From Quadrisphaera sp. (GTDB lineage Bacteria; Actinomycetota; Actinomycetes; Actinomycetales; Quadrisphaeraceae): 16,779 bases of DNA. The translations under genes and the position numbers were made by a program. The stretch spans positions 1 to 16,779 of the forward strand of contig JARIBR010000204.1 in NCBI GenBank assembly GCA_029258695.1, given 5' to 3'. The notes beneath the pieces are model-generated. The model was not told where the DNA came from. It did not search any database and saw only the letters and a program-made list of their open reading frames with translations. Below, in pieces: positions 1-7,401 of the stretch (the stretch's first letter is position 1; every line of letters starts with the position of its first letter).

Positions 1-2
1 TC

Positions 3-983
3 CTGCTCGCCCAGATCCCCCTCGCCTGGGCCGGCGGGTGGCTCAGCTTGCCGCTGCTGGCCGCGGTGGCCTTCGCCTGCGGTGCTTGCGCGCTGGTCTT
101 CGGCATCTCCGCCTTCGCCTACGTCCCCTCCCTCGTCGGCGAGGACGACCTCGGCGCGGCCAACCGCGCGGTGCAGGGCACCCGTACCGTCACCGAGATC
201 GCCGGGCCCGGGCTGGCCGGGCTGCTGGTCTCCGCCGCCGGAGCGCCCGGCGCGCTGATCGCCACCACCGCCGGCTACCTCGCCTCCGCCGTGGGCGTGG
301 CCACCAGCCGCCCCCGGCAAAGGTCCGCTGTCCCGGCCCCGTCGGAGCAGAAGCACAAGACCTCGGTCCTGGCCGGGATGCGCGTGCTGTTCACCAACCG
401 CTACCTGCGTGCGCTGACCCTCCACGCCGCGGCCTACAACGCCGCCGAACAGGTGATCCTGATCAACCTCTTGCTGTGGGCCGTGCGCGCTCAAGACGTC
501 ACCCCCGGCGCCTACGGCCTGGCCCTGGCCGCGGCCGGCATCGGCGGGCTCCTCGGCACCCTGGTCGCCCTGGCCCTGGCTGAGCGACTCGGTCTCGGGC
601 GGGCCTTCGCCCTCTCCCTGCTGCTGTCCTGCCTGGTGCCGCTGCTGCTCCCGGTGTGGGCGGCCACCGGGTGGGCCTTGGCCGGGATCATCGCCGCGGT
701 CATGCTCGTGCGCGGCGTCGGTGAGGGAGGCGCCAACGTCTACTCCCTGACCATGCGCCAGCAGGTCATCCCCTCCGACCAGCTCACCCGCTCCGCGGGC
801 GCCTACACCCAGATCATCTACGGCTCCATGCCCCTCGGCGCGCTGCTCGCCGGCCTCGCGGGGGAGACCCTCGGGCCCCGCACGGCGGTCCTGGTCGGCG
901 CCGCCGGCCTCGTCGCCTCCGCCCTGCCCATGCTCACCCCGAGGTTCCTGCGCCTGCGCGAGACCACAGACGCGCGCCAGTAA
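3..983 (+). CDS. MFS exporter, C-terminal part (partial at left edge)
   Basis: Major facilitator superfamily permease of the EntS-like (MFS_3) type, probably exporting small molecules by proton antiport at the inner membrane. The frame is open from base 3, so the N-terminus lies outside the window; about 326 residues remain. Visible features are a hydrophobic pair at the left edge, a SLVGEDDLGAAN segment with an Arg-rich loop after it (this MFS group usually has a P-x-L-V-x-x-x-x-L-x-x-AN motif here), and a basic cytoplasmic loop (RPRQRSAVPAP... to KHKTS). Six further hydrophobic helices follow, with the glycine-rich repeats expected of MFS helices. The protein ends in a short polar tail before TAA at 981-983. 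It converges on the TetR gene at 1254-1823, so the two do not share a promoter. Substrate cannot be assigned. The family call is firm. Confidence 0.9.
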   Translation: MLAQIPLAWAGGWLSLPLLAAVAFACGACALVFGISAFAYVPSLVGEDDLGAANRAVQGTRTVTEIAGPGLAGLLVSAAGAPGALIATTAGYLASAVGVATSRPRQRSAVPAPSEQKHKTSVLAGMRVLFTNRYLRALTLHAAAYNAAEQVILINLLLWAVRAQDVTPGAYGLALAAAGIGGLLGTLVALALAERLGLGRAFALSLLLSCLVPLLLPVWAATGWALAGIIAAVMLVRGVGEGGANVYSLTMRQQVIPSDQLTRSAGAYTQIIYGSMPLGALLAGLAGETLGPRTAVLVGAAGLVASALPMLTPRFLRLRETTDARQ

Positions 984-992
984 CGTCCCCCG

Positions 993-1010
993 CCACCTCT
1001 CACCAGGTGG
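993..1010 (+). terminator. Short hairpin after MFS gene, possible terminator
   Basis: CCACCT at 993-998 and AGGTGG at 1005-1010 are perfectly complementary around a six-base loop, starting ten bases after the MFS stop codon. There is no T-run after it, which is common in actinobacterial terminators. The stem is short, so this is only a candidate. Confidence 0.3.
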
Positions 1011-1253
1011 GCAGCACCACGACGCCGGCCCCCCCGAAGGCCCGCTGCTGTCCTCGACGGCGATCTCCCCCGACACGCCAGCGCGTCTCACAACCTTCGA
1101 GCTCTCGAAACCAAGGAACTGCGACAGCGTGGGGGCTAGGCCGGTGCGTCGCCCGGGGAGCGCCGGATGGCGGTCGACGGCAGGGCACCGTTCGAGTGGC
1201 TTCGCCTCGGGGTGAGGGCGTCCTGGGGGCCTGTGAGCTGTGCTGCGGGAGGC

Positions 1254-1823
1254 TCAGCGGGGGAGCAGCGCCCGGTCGAGGGCGGCGAGGTAGCTCTGGG
1301 CGATGGTGTCGTCGAGTGCGGCGGGCAGGTGCAGCCGCAGCTGGGAGTAGCCGAGGAAGGTGGTGTAGGCGAGCAGTGCCCGGGCTCGGGACTCCTGCTC
1401 GTCGACGCCGAGGGCCTGGAGCTGCTCGGTGAGGTAGTCCATGCGCCGGCGGGTGACCCGCTCCAGCGCGGCGGCGACCAGCGGGTGACCGGCATCAGGC
1501 AGCAGGACGACGCTCAGGTCGGGCCGGTCGTCCCCGGCCAAGGTGGTCGCGGCGAGGGCGCGCAGCCGCCTGGCGGGGCCTGAGGCGGTGTCCACAGCGG
1601 CGGTGACGTCATCGGTGCCCTCGTGCTCCCAGCGCTCCAGGGCGGCAGCGATGAGGTCCTCGCGTCCGCGGAAGTGCCAGTAGAAGCTGCCCTTGGTCGC
1701 CCCCAGGTGCTTGGCCAGCGGCTCGACGCTCACCGACGCGAGGCCCCCGACCTGCAGCGCCTCGAGGGCGGCGGTGATCCAGTCCGCGCGAGAGAGCCGT
1801 GACGTCCGTTCCTGCACGTCCAT
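1254..1823 (-). CDS. TetR/AcrR family transcriptional regulator
   Basis: DNA-binding repressor of 189 residues, the usual TetR length. Residues about 12-58 form the N-terminal three-helix domain: a leading helix (RADWITAALEAL), then GLASVSVEPLAKHLGATKGS, and the signature FYWHF of the recognition-helix end. The rest is an all-helical ligand-binding domain too variable to predict a ligand. The start ATG (1823-1821) has no visible Shine-Dalgarno sequence and lies inside the first copy of a palindromic operator (1821-1836). It is divergent from the SRPBCC gene at 1871; only 47 bases separate the two starts. By family rule the protein probably represses itself and that neighbour. The family call is certain, while the target assignment is inference from the layout. 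Confidence 0.93.
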   Translation of the reverse strand: MDVQERTSRLSRADWITAALEALQVGGLASVSVEPLAKHLGATKGSFYWHFRGREDLIAAALERWEHEGTDDVTAAVDTASGPARRLRALAATTLAGDDRPDLSVVLLPDAGHPLVAAALERVTRRRMDYLTEQLQALGVDEQESRARALLAYTTFLGYSQLRLHLPAALDDTIAQSYLAALDRALLPR

Positions 1824-1857
1824 ACGCTACGGTATGGAAAGCATACGGTGCAGTACG
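1821..1857. promoter_or_regulatory. Two-copy inverted-repeat operator between TetR and SRPBCC genes
   Basis: Copy one, 1821-1836, is CATAC-N6-GTATG with perfect arms. Copy two, 1842-1857, is CATAC-N6-GTACG with one arm mismatch. The copies start exactly 21 bases apart, about two helical turns, placing two repressor dimers on the same face of DNA. Copy one covers the TetR start codon and copy two ends just before the SRPBCC ribosome-binding site, so occupancy should block both genes. Size and placement match typical TetR operators; binding itself is inferred. Confidence 0.72.
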
Positions 1858-1870
1858 GGAAGGGGTCGTC

Positions 1871-2404
1871 ATGATTCACAACGTCCACGAGCGGCGTCTG
1901 CAGGCGATGCCGGAGCAGGTGGGGACGCTGCTCGACTCCCTCGCCGGTCCTGGTGATCGGTTGTGGCCGGCGCCGCCGTGGCCGCCCTTGCGCCTCGACG
2001 GGCCGCTGGCGGCCGGCTCGGACGGCGGGCACGGTCCCATCGGGTACGCGGTGGAGACGTATGTCCCCGGCGTGGCGGTCGTGTTCCGGTTCGCGCCGTC
2101 CTCGGGGCTCGACGGCACCCACGCACTGACCGTGCACCCCGCTGGCGCCGGCGCCAGCGTGCTCCGCCACGAGATCGACGCCCGGACCCACGGGGTGATG
2201 GTCCTGCTGTGGCCGCTGATGGTTCGCTGGCTGCACGACGCGCTGCTCGAAGACCTGCTCGACCGCGCCGAGACCGCGGTGAGCGGCGCCCCGTCTCGGC
2301 CCGCGCGCTGGACGCCATGGGTCCGACTGCTGCGCGCGCCCCGGGTCCGACGGCTGCCGAGGCTCTCGACCGTGAGGCCAGCGATCGCGGCGGACCCGGC
2401 CTAG
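1871..2404 (+). CDS. SRPBCC-like family protein, target of adjacent TetR
   Basis: Protein of 177 residues that reads as an SRPBCC (START/Bet v 1-like) fold with a hydrophobic ligand pocket. It has an N-terminal HERRLQAMPEQVGTLLDSL segment (these families often start with a strand carrying a basic residue), a central strand-rich part (GYAVETYVPGVAVVFRFAP, then HALTVHP and SVLRHEIDAR), and a long C-terminal helix (LLWPLMVRWLHDALLEDLLDRA). The tail after residue about 140 is Arg/Pro-rich and poorly conserved in look. ATG 1871 is chosen because GGGAAGGGG at 1857-1865 lies five bases upstream; longer in-frame starts would cross the operator. It is divergent from the TetR gene and probably induced with it. 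The substrate is unknown, and no catalytic residue can be named. Confidence 0.78.
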   Translation: MIHNVHERRLQAMPEQVGTLLDSLAGPGDRLWPAPPWPPLRLDGPLAAGSDGGHGPIGYAVETYVPGVAVVFRFAPSSGLDGTHALTVHPAGAGASVLRHEIDARTHGVMVLLWPLMVRWLHDALLEDLLDRAETAVSGAPSRPARWTPWVRLLRAPRVRRLPRLSTVRPAIAADPA

Positions 2405-2625
2405 CCCAGGACGTGGTGGCTGATCTCCAAGCCTTCGTGCAGAAGCGGGCATCTGGTCTGGCTGGGACCGCAGGCGCCCGGTGTTCGGCGCCTCCTGTGG
2501 TGGGTGTCTGGGGTCTACCCCAACCCCCGTGACCTCCGCGGGCGGTGTGTCGTGGCCATGGTCAGCCCAGGTCGCAGGTGAAGAGGTCCGCCGACGTCGT
2601 GGCGGGCATCGGACAGGGTGGGGTG

Positions 2626-3092
2626 ATGATTTGTCGCGCGACCGCGCTGGACGTCGCGGCAGTGGTCGATCTTCGGGCCGCAGTGTTCGCCTCGATGGGC
2701 TTCGACGGTGACCCTCAGGGGCCGCGGGGTGAGCCGGCGCCCCGGTGGTTCACCGCGCACCTGGCCGTCGACGCGTGCGTCTACCTCGCCTACGAGGGCG
2801 AGGAACTGGTGGCGATGGCTTTGGGTTACCTGCAGATCGCTCCTCCTTCGCCGTCGAGCACGGCCGGGGTGCGCGGCTACGTCTCGGACGTGATGACCCT
2901 GGAGGCTCATCGTCGGCGCGGGCACGCCCGCCGGTGCGTCGAGGCCCTGAGCGACTGGTTCCGCGAGGAGACGCCTGTCGCCCTGGTGGGCTCGTCGGCG
3001 ATGTGGACGCCCTCGTCCTGCACGAGTCCCTGGGGTGGGTCCGGCGCGAGCAGCCGACCCTGCGCTTGCGCCTGGAGCGCTCGAGGCGCTGA
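2626..3092 (+). pseudogene. GNAT acetyltransferase, frameshifted near the C-terminus
   Basis: GNAT-fold N-acetyltransferase, about 155 residues if repaired. From ATG 2626 (G-rich Shine-Dalgarno upstream) it reads an N-terminal ICRATALDVAAVVDLRAAVF strand and helix, a central GYVSDVMTLEAHRRRGHARR segment that is the acetyl-CoA-binding motif A (R-x-x-G-x-A form), and a helix RCVEALSDWF. Around 2990-3002 the coding signal jumps from frame 1 to frame 3, where ALVLHESLGWVRREQPTLRL gives the classic GNAT C-terminal L-x-E-x-x-G-W/F motif and last strand, ending at TGA 3090-3092. A one-base loss explains the jump. It is either a real frameshift or a sequence error. The acceptor substrate is unknown. 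Confidence 0.75.
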
Positions 3093-3200
3093 CGCGGTCG
3101 GGACCGCCCGGTGGGCATCAGTATTCCGGTGCGCCGCCGCTGGCCTTGGCAGTCAACGGCGAGCGATGTCCGCGGTGAGGGTGGCGGCATCATTCGGCCG

Positions 3201-3512
3201 GTGACCACGACGACGGGGCAGCCGCGCTGGTCGTTGCGGGCGGCGACCGCCGCTGACGCGTCGTGGCTGGCGGACCTCAAGGCCGAAGCGATGCGCGCGG
3301 ACCTGCAGCGCCTGGGGTACTGGGACCGCGACTGGGCCCGGCAGTGGTTCCTCGAGCACGTCATGGCCACCCGCGACGACGGCCGCCCCTTCCACCTGGC
3401 CCTGGACCGGGGCAGCCAGGTGCGCGCGCTGTACGAGCGTCACGGCTTCACCCACACCGGAAACGACGCGAACGGCGTCGACCAGCTCTTCGAGCGACCG
3501 ACCTCGACGTGA
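3201..3512 (+). pseudogene. GNAT acetyltransferase with internal deletion of the acetyl-CoA-binding core
   Basis: This frame of 103 codons joins two ends of a GNAT protein. The N-terminal part is WSLRAATAADASWLADLKAE followed by LQRLGYWDRDWARQWFLEHV. The C-terminal part is RPFHLALDRGSQVRALYERH plus GF, the conserved GS-x-x-R-x-LYE-x-x-GF motif. Between them a GNAT normally has roughly 50 residues holding the central strands and the Q/R-x-x-G-x-G/A acetyl-CoA motif; none of this is present. The junction lies near 3340-3370 and keeps the frame. It starts at GTG 3201 by homology-like alignment to the strand-one motif, with no good ribosome-binding site. It lies just after another damaged GNAT on the same strand. 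It is probably non-functional. Confidence 0.68.
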
Positions 3513-3611
3513 TCTCGGCGTCGCCGGCGGCGGCCATGCCCCGCGTGGTGTCGGGACGGGTGGTGGTCTGGTGAAGGCCGTCGCCTGGCCGGTGGGTGGG
3601 TCTGGCGCCGG

Positions 3612-4031
3612 TCAGCGGTGCGCGGTGTCGTGAGCCGGGTCGGTGCTGGCCGCTGGGTGGGTGGTCCACCGCTGCAGCTTGTCGGCGGCGCGGATGGTCC
3701 ACACGTGGTGGACCTGGCCGTGGCGGATGTCGACCTCGAGGATGGCGTAGGGCCCAGCGGTGGTGTTCGACAAGGAGCCCAGCCCTCCGGTGGTGTGCAC
3801 CGCGGTGGTGCTCACGTCGGGGCGCAGGCGGGGGAGGCCGAGCAGGAACCTGGCCACGCGATCAGCGCCGGCCACCGCTCGCCGGGCGACCCCGCGCGGC
3901 CCGTTGCCGTCACAGCGAAGCACCACGGAGTCGTCGAGCAGCGTCACCAGGGCGTTGAGGTCCCCGCCGAGCACGGCGGCGAGGAAGGCCTGAGCCAGCG
4001 CTCGAGCTGGCTCGTCCTCAGGTCCTTCTCG
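3612..4031 (-). pseudogene. Orphan SnoaL-like C-terminal domain of a SigJ/ECF41-type sigma factor
   Basis: About 139 residues match the C-terminal SnoaL-like (NTF2-fold) domain of ECF41/SigJ sigma factors. It opens with ARALAQAFLAAVLGGDLNAL, followed by LVTLLDDSVVLRCDGNG. RAVAGADRVARFLLGL comes next, then a strand region and the ending VHHVWTIRAADKLQRW. SigJ proteins usually end with an NPDKL motif here; this copy has AADKL. No sigma-2 or sigma-4 region precedes it. Instead, about 20 bases upstream lies the stop of the alpha/beta hydrolase (4051). No ATG, GTG or TTG is placed to start this frame alone. It is probably the remnant of a sigma gene whose N-terminus was lost. A stand-alone NTF2-family protein with an unusual start is the alternative. 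Confidence 0.62.
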
Positions 4032-4050
4032 GTCTGCTCCGGCGCAGGCG

Positions 4051-4836
4051 TCACAGAGCGAGCATCGCGGCAGCGACCTCGTCCGTCGCGGAGTCGCGCA
4101 GGGCGGTACCCATGTCGGTGAGCACGAGGAGCCGCGCGTCGGGGATCTCGGCGGCGACCACCTTGCCGTTGCCCACGGGGAAGAACGGGTCTGCGGCCCC
4201 GTGCACGACCAGGGTCGCCAGCTCGAGCTTGCCGAGGCGCTCACGCCACCTCGGGGTGCAGTCGAGCGCGGCGAACACCGTGCCCAACTGGTTCGCCTGG
4301 TGCACCACGGGCTCGCTGGACGGTGTCCGGTCCCAGACCCGGCCCGCGGTCTGGCGCGCTTGGTCCGGGTCGTCGCCCAGCAGCTCGGCGCGGTCGGCGA
4401 CGAACGCGGCGACAGCCGCCCGGTCGCTCCAGTCCGGCATCGGGCGCGAGAAGATCGCGGCCGTGGTCGCCGCGTCGTGGTCCGGCAGGTCGTCGTCGAC
4501 CGGGCCGGGTGCGACCGGGCGGGTGCTCACCAGGGTCAGCGCCGAGAACGCGTCCGGGTGCTCGAGCGCGGCGACCTGAGCCACCATCCCGCCGACCCCG
4601 ACGCCGCCGGGATGGGCTGTGGCGGCGCCGCAGTCGCGCAGGTCGTAGCGGACCACGCGCCGCCCGCCCGCGGCGAGCCGTTCGCACAGCGGGTCCGGCC
4701 ACGACAGCATGGTGGGCCCTCCGGCCAGCAGCACCAGCGGATCGCTCGCGCGGCCGGAGGTCTCGACGCCGACCTCGACCCCGTTCGCCCGCACGGTCGG
4801 CCCGGGGTCCCCCCGGTCCAGCACTTCGTCACTCAT
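4051..4836 (-). CDS. Alpha/beta-fold hydrolase, apparently catalytically incomplete
   Basis: Protein of 261 residues from ATG 4836, chosen because GGAG sits seven bases upstream; GTG 4839 is also possible. It shows the alpha/beta-hydrolase start (VRANGVEVGVETSGRASDPL, LVLLAGGPTMLSW), RVVRYDLRDCGAA, and a late TLVVHGAADPFFPVGNG segment with the acid residue. Two catalytic features are missing. The nucleophile elbow, normally G-x-S-x-G, reads G-V-G-V-G. The usual C-terminal GHG/GxxH region reads LTDMGTALRDS, with no His. The spacing between RYDLRDCGAATAHPG and VGVGGMVAQ is also about 25-30 residues short of the family norm, suggesting an in-frame deletion. It is divergent from the reductase at 5017. 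It is likely inactive as an esterase. Confidence 0.78.
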   Translation of the reverse strand: MSDEVLDRGDPGPTVRANGVEVGVETSGRASDPLVLLAGGPTMLSWPDPLCERLAAGGRRVVRYDLRDCGAATAHPGGVGVGGMVAQVAALEHPDAFSALTLVSTRPVAPGPVDDDLPDHDAATTAAIFSRPMPDWSDRAAVAAFVADRAELLGDDPDQARQTAGRVWDRTPSSEPVVHQANQLGTVFAALDCTPRWRERLGKLELATLVVHGAADPFFPVGNGKVVAAEIPDARLLVLTDMGTALRDSATDEVAAAMLAL

Positions 4837-4926
4837 CACTCACTCCGCTCGATCCGGTGGCACGTCCTCTTCACGACTCGCAGGCGGCCCCGAAGTCATC
4901 GGCCGCCCGCAGACCCGCACGACCAC

Positions 4927-4942
4927 GGACGTGCGGACGTGC
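4927..4942. repeat. Tandem octamer repeat in divergent intergenic region
   Basis: GGACGTGC occurs twice back to back between the divergent hydrolase and reductase genes (starts 4836 and 5017). It may be a direct-repeat regulator site or chance in GC-rich DNA. Nothing else stands out in the 180 bases between those two genes. Confidence 0.3.
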
Positions 4943-5016
4943 TCCGTCGCTGTCCGCGCTGCGGGTGGTCTCCCTCAGGCCGATGAGCTCCGTGCCGCCG
5001 TGGCGTCAACCTCGGC

Positions 5017-5643
5017 ATGAGCGGACACATCATCATCGACATGTTCACCACCCTCGACGGCGTGGTGCAGGGCCCTGGCCAACCCCAGGAGGATCCCGAA
5101 GGAGGCTTCGCCTACGGCGGCTGGCAAGCACCGCTGTTCGACAGATCCGTCGGTGAGCAGATCATGACCGGGATGACGACGATGGACGCCCTCCTGCTCG
5201 GTCGCAAGACCTACGACATCTTCGCCGGCTACTGGCCCATCCGCGGCGAGGAGGACGGAGAGATCGCCGCCACCTTCAACTCGATCCCCAAGTACGTGGC
5301 CTCCCGCGGCGCACCGCGCCTGGACTGGCAGGGATCTTCGCTGCTCGGACCGGACCTCGCAGCGGAGGTCGCCGCCCTGCGGGAGCGGCACGCCAGCGTG
5401 CACGTCGTCGGCAGCGCCGAGCTCGCCCGCACGCTGGTGGCCGAGCAGCTCTTCGACGTCCTCAACCTCTGGGTCTACCCGCTCGTGCTGGGACCGGGCA
5501 AGCGGCTGTTCCCCGACGACGGACCGGCGCTTGGCCTGCAGCTGCTGGAGCCTCCGATCTCGGGCGGCGTGGCAGTCCTCCTGCGCTACGGACCGGGTGG
5601 TGAGGTGCGCACCGGTGACATGACCACCGAGGACCAGCCGTGA
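5017..5643 (+). CDS. Dihydrofolate reductase/RibD C-terminal domain family protein
   Basis: Intact protein of 208 residues with the RibD C-terminal (DHFR-like) fold, an NAD(P)H-dependent reductase family whose actinobacterial members mostly have unknown substrates. It starts with the typical strand and loop IIIDMFTTLDGVVQGPGQP, followed by GGFAYGGW and a helix with ALLLGRKTYDIFAGYW. The cofactor-binding region is VHVVGSAELARTLVAE, and the C-terminal strand region LNLWVYPLVLGPGKRLFPDD has the usual P-x-x-LG-x-G-x-R-LF motif. ATG 5017 fits the family N-terminus; no clear Shine-Dalgarno is seen. It stands divergent from the hydrolase and upstream of a metallophosphoesterase remnant. The family is certain and the substrate unknown. 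Confidence 0.9.
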   Translation: MSGHIIIDMFTTLDGVVQGPGQPQEDPEGGFAYGGWQAPLFDRSVGEQIMTGMTTMDALLLGRKTYDIFAGYWPIRGEEDGEIAATFNSIPKYVASRGAPRLDWQGSSLLGPDLAAEVAALRERHASVHVVGSAELARTLVAEQLFDVLNLWVYPLVLGPGKRLFPDDGPALGLQLLEPPISGGVAVLLRYGPGGEVRTGDMTTEDQP

Positions 5644-5694
5644 GAGCGGGCTGCCCTCCCCGCGCGGTCTCGCCGAGGGAGGGGACATGCCTCG

Positions 5695-6034
5695 ATGGGG
5701 GACGTCACCGAGGAGGGGGCTCCAGCCGACGACGACGAGCTCTTCGGGATCTTGGACGGCACGGGCCTGCCCTACCTGGTCGTGCCCGGGAACCACGACG
5801 TCCGTCGACACCTGGCCGCTCACCTGCCGGCCGTGGTGCGCGGGGAGCCGGTGGTCACCACGGTGATGGCCGGCGACCTGACGGTGGTGGGGCTGGACTC
5901 GCTGATCGAGGGCGAGGACGGCGGCGAGCTCGCGCCCGCGTGCCTGGAACTGGCCGGGCACGCCCACATCGCCTTGGTCACCACCTTCGGTGGGCGTCCC
6001 AGGGCGGTGACACCCGGCTCCGGCCTGCGGTCGG
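5695..6034 (+). pseudogene. Metallophosphoesterase (CpdA-like) remnant
   Basis: Fragment of a calcineurin-like phosphoesterase. It contains GDVTEEGAPADDDELF (the GD metal-ligand block), LPYLVVPGNHDVRRHLAAHL with the invariant GNHD motif, LTVVGLDSLIEGEDGGEL, and then GHAHIALVTTFGGRPRAVTP holding the GH-x-H metal-binding motif. The N-terminal D-x-H block is absent. The stretch between GGEL and GHAH, where the conserved HHPP segment and roughly 50 residues should be, is also gone. A strong purine-rich ribosome-binding site and ATG sit at 5676-5689, but that ATG is out of frame with the remnant. The open frame continues to 6327, yet after about 6030 it is only the antisense of the next reductase. 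Phosphodiesterase activity is very unlikely. Confidence 0.66.
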
Positions 6035-6680
6035 TCAGCGTCTCCAGAAGAGGTGGTGAACCACTCCGCTGGGGCTGGGGACGACGTCGTGGTGGAAGCG
6101 GTCGTCGAGCTCGTCCGGTGATTCCCAGAGCCTGCTGCCGGAGCCGAGCTCCAGCGGGGCGACCGCGACGTGCAGGGTGTCGACGAGGTCCGCGTCGAGG
6201 AAGGCGCGGATGCTCTGCGCGCCTCCGCCGAGGCGGACGTCGAGGCCGCCGGCTGCTGCGCGGGCCTGGTCGAGGACCTTCGCGGGGGTGTCGTCGACGA
6301 AGTGGAACGTCGTGTCGGAGAGGGTGAAGGACGGGCGCAGGTGGTGGGTGAGCACGAAGACGGGCGTGTGGAAGGGCGGTTCGTCGCCCCACCAGCCCTG
6401 CCACTCGTGGTCGGTCCACGGGCCACGGTGGGGGCTGAACTTGTTGCGGCCCATGATCTCCGCGCCGATCCCGTGGTGGAAGTCGCGGGCCAGGTGGTCG
6501 TCGAGCCCGCGTGATCCCCCTGCCTCGGTGCGCCCGGGGAAGCTGGCGGTGAGGGAAGGCCCAGGAGATCAGGACGCCTGGGTCGGCGTGGCCGAAGGGC
6601 CGCTGCAGGCTCTGGCCCTCCCCGGCGGCGTAGCCGTCGGTGGAGACGGTGAAGCTCTGGACTTTCAGCAGCTGTGTCAT
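6035..6680 (-). pseudogene. Second RibD/DHFR-like reductase, frameshifted near residue 45
   Basis: Member of the RibD C-terminal domain family, of a different subtype from the gene at 5017. ATG 6680 has GAGGAG five bases upstream and reads LLKVQSFTVSTDGYAAGEGQ, SLQRPFGHADPGVLISWAF. Near 6541-6550 the coding signal shifts frame. The next frame reads FPGRTEAGGSRGLDD, HLARDFHHGIGAEIMGRNKF and GDEPPFHTPVFVLTHH. Then come VRLGGGAQSIRAFLDADLVD (cofactor-binding block) and the end SGVVHHLFWRR before TGA 6037-6035. All expected blocks are present in order, so a net one-base insertion in a CCCTCACCGCC context explains everything. A sequencing error or a very recent mutation is likely. It is divergent from the NUDIX gene. 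Confidence 0.8.
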
Positions 6681-6792
6681 GGCGCTCCTCATCGGGTGGT
6701 CTTCCCTGTCATGACCGTCGAGGATGCTCGGACTCATCGCTGGCTGCGGTGGCGACGCCGAGGACGAGGCCGGCACCAGGAGGATGCTCGTC

Positions 6793-7368
6793 GTGACCGT
6801 GTCTTCGCCGTCCTCCGTCGCCGAGACGATCCGCCGCCTCCAGCCGGGCGACGACGTCGGCCGCAACCACCGTGACGAGGCGCTCGCGTGGCTCGCGTCC
6901 ACCGACGACGTCTACCGGCGGGTCAAGCCGCGGACGCCATCGCCGCACCTGGTGTCCTACTTCCTGCTGATCGACCGAGCCGCGGGGCGGGTGCTGCTGT
7001 GCGACCACCGCCTGTCCGGGCTGTGGCTGCCCACCGGCGGTCACGTCGAGCCGGGGGAGGACCCCGCCGAGACGGTGCGGCGCGAAGCCGGTGAGGAGCT
7101 GGGTATCACCGCGGTCTTCGACGGCGCCTGCGGCGAGGACCCGTTCTTCCTCACCGTCACCGAGACCACCGGCCCGCCGAGCGACCGCCACACCGACGTC
7201 ACCCTCTGGTTCGCCCTGACCGGCGACGTCGACCAGCACCTCGAGCCCGACGCGCGCGAGTTCCACACCGTGCGGTGGTGGGCGCCCGTCGAGCTGCACG
7301 AGGCCGACGCCGCCCTCTTCGAGCCACACCTGCTGCGAGCTCTCGACGCCCTCGGGTTCGCGCACTGA
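6793..7368 (+). CDS. NUDIX hydrolase
   Basis: Nucleoside-diphosphate-X hydrolase of about 191 residues that cleaves a pyrophosphate bond in an unknown nucleotide substrate using Mg2+. The NUDIX box is complete: G-x5-E-x7-R-E-x-x-E-E-x-G-I, seen as GGHVEPGEDPAETVRREAGE followed by ELGI. It lies in the middle of the protein after strand SYFLLIDRAAGRVLLCDH and the LSGLWLPT loop. A later strand region with HTDVTLWFALTGD and VRWWAPVEL completes the fold. The start is uncertain. AGGAGG at 6778-6783 abuts ATG 6784 but is nine bases from GTG 6793, so GTG 6793 is preferred; ATG 6724 is also in frame. It is divergent from the frameshifted reductase, 113 bases apart, so promoters lie between. Confidence 0.9.
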   Translation: MTVSSPSSVAETIRRLQPGDDVGRNHRDEALAWLASTDDVYRRVKPRTPSPHLVSYFLLIDRAAGRVLLCDHRLSGLWLPTGGHVEPGEDPAETVRREAGEELGITAVFDGACGEDPFFLTVTETTGPPSDRHTDVTLWFALTGDVDQHLEPDAREFHTVRWWAPVELHEADAALFEPHLLRALDALGFAH

Positions 7369-7385
7369 CACGGCTCCAACCACCA

Positions 7386-7401
7386 GCGGCGTGGGCGCCG
7401 C
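7386..7401 (+). terminator. Possible terminator hairpin after NUDIX gene
   Basis: GCGGCG (7386-7391) pairs with CGCCGC (7396-7401) around a four-base loop, 18 bases after the NUDIX stop. The stem is strong but no T-run follows. The remaining 250 bases up to 7653 show no gene, repeat or promoter I can support. Confidence 0.35.

Noticed and set aside
2509..2522. Short hairpin TGGGG-TCTA-CCCCA after the first SRPBCC gene
   Set aside because: A five-base stem with a four-base loop more than 100 bases after the stop is too weak to call a terminator.
4975..6426. A 483-codon open frame on the minus strand
   Set aside because: Its translation is low-complexity Arg/Ser/Thr/Pro text antisense to the well-supported reductase at 5017 and the metallophosphoesterase remnant; long empty frames are expected at this GC content.
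6724..6790. Possible lipoprotein signal (LIAGC) at the upstream ATG of the NUDIX gene
   Set aside because: There is no positively charged start or adequate hydrophobic stretch before the Cys. The better ribosome-binding site is downstream, so this part is probably untranslated.
6720..6790. AGGATGCTCG repeated 60 bases apart (6721 and 6781)
   Set aside because: Ten bases in GC-rich coding or leader DNA can recur by chance, and there is no further similarity around the copies.
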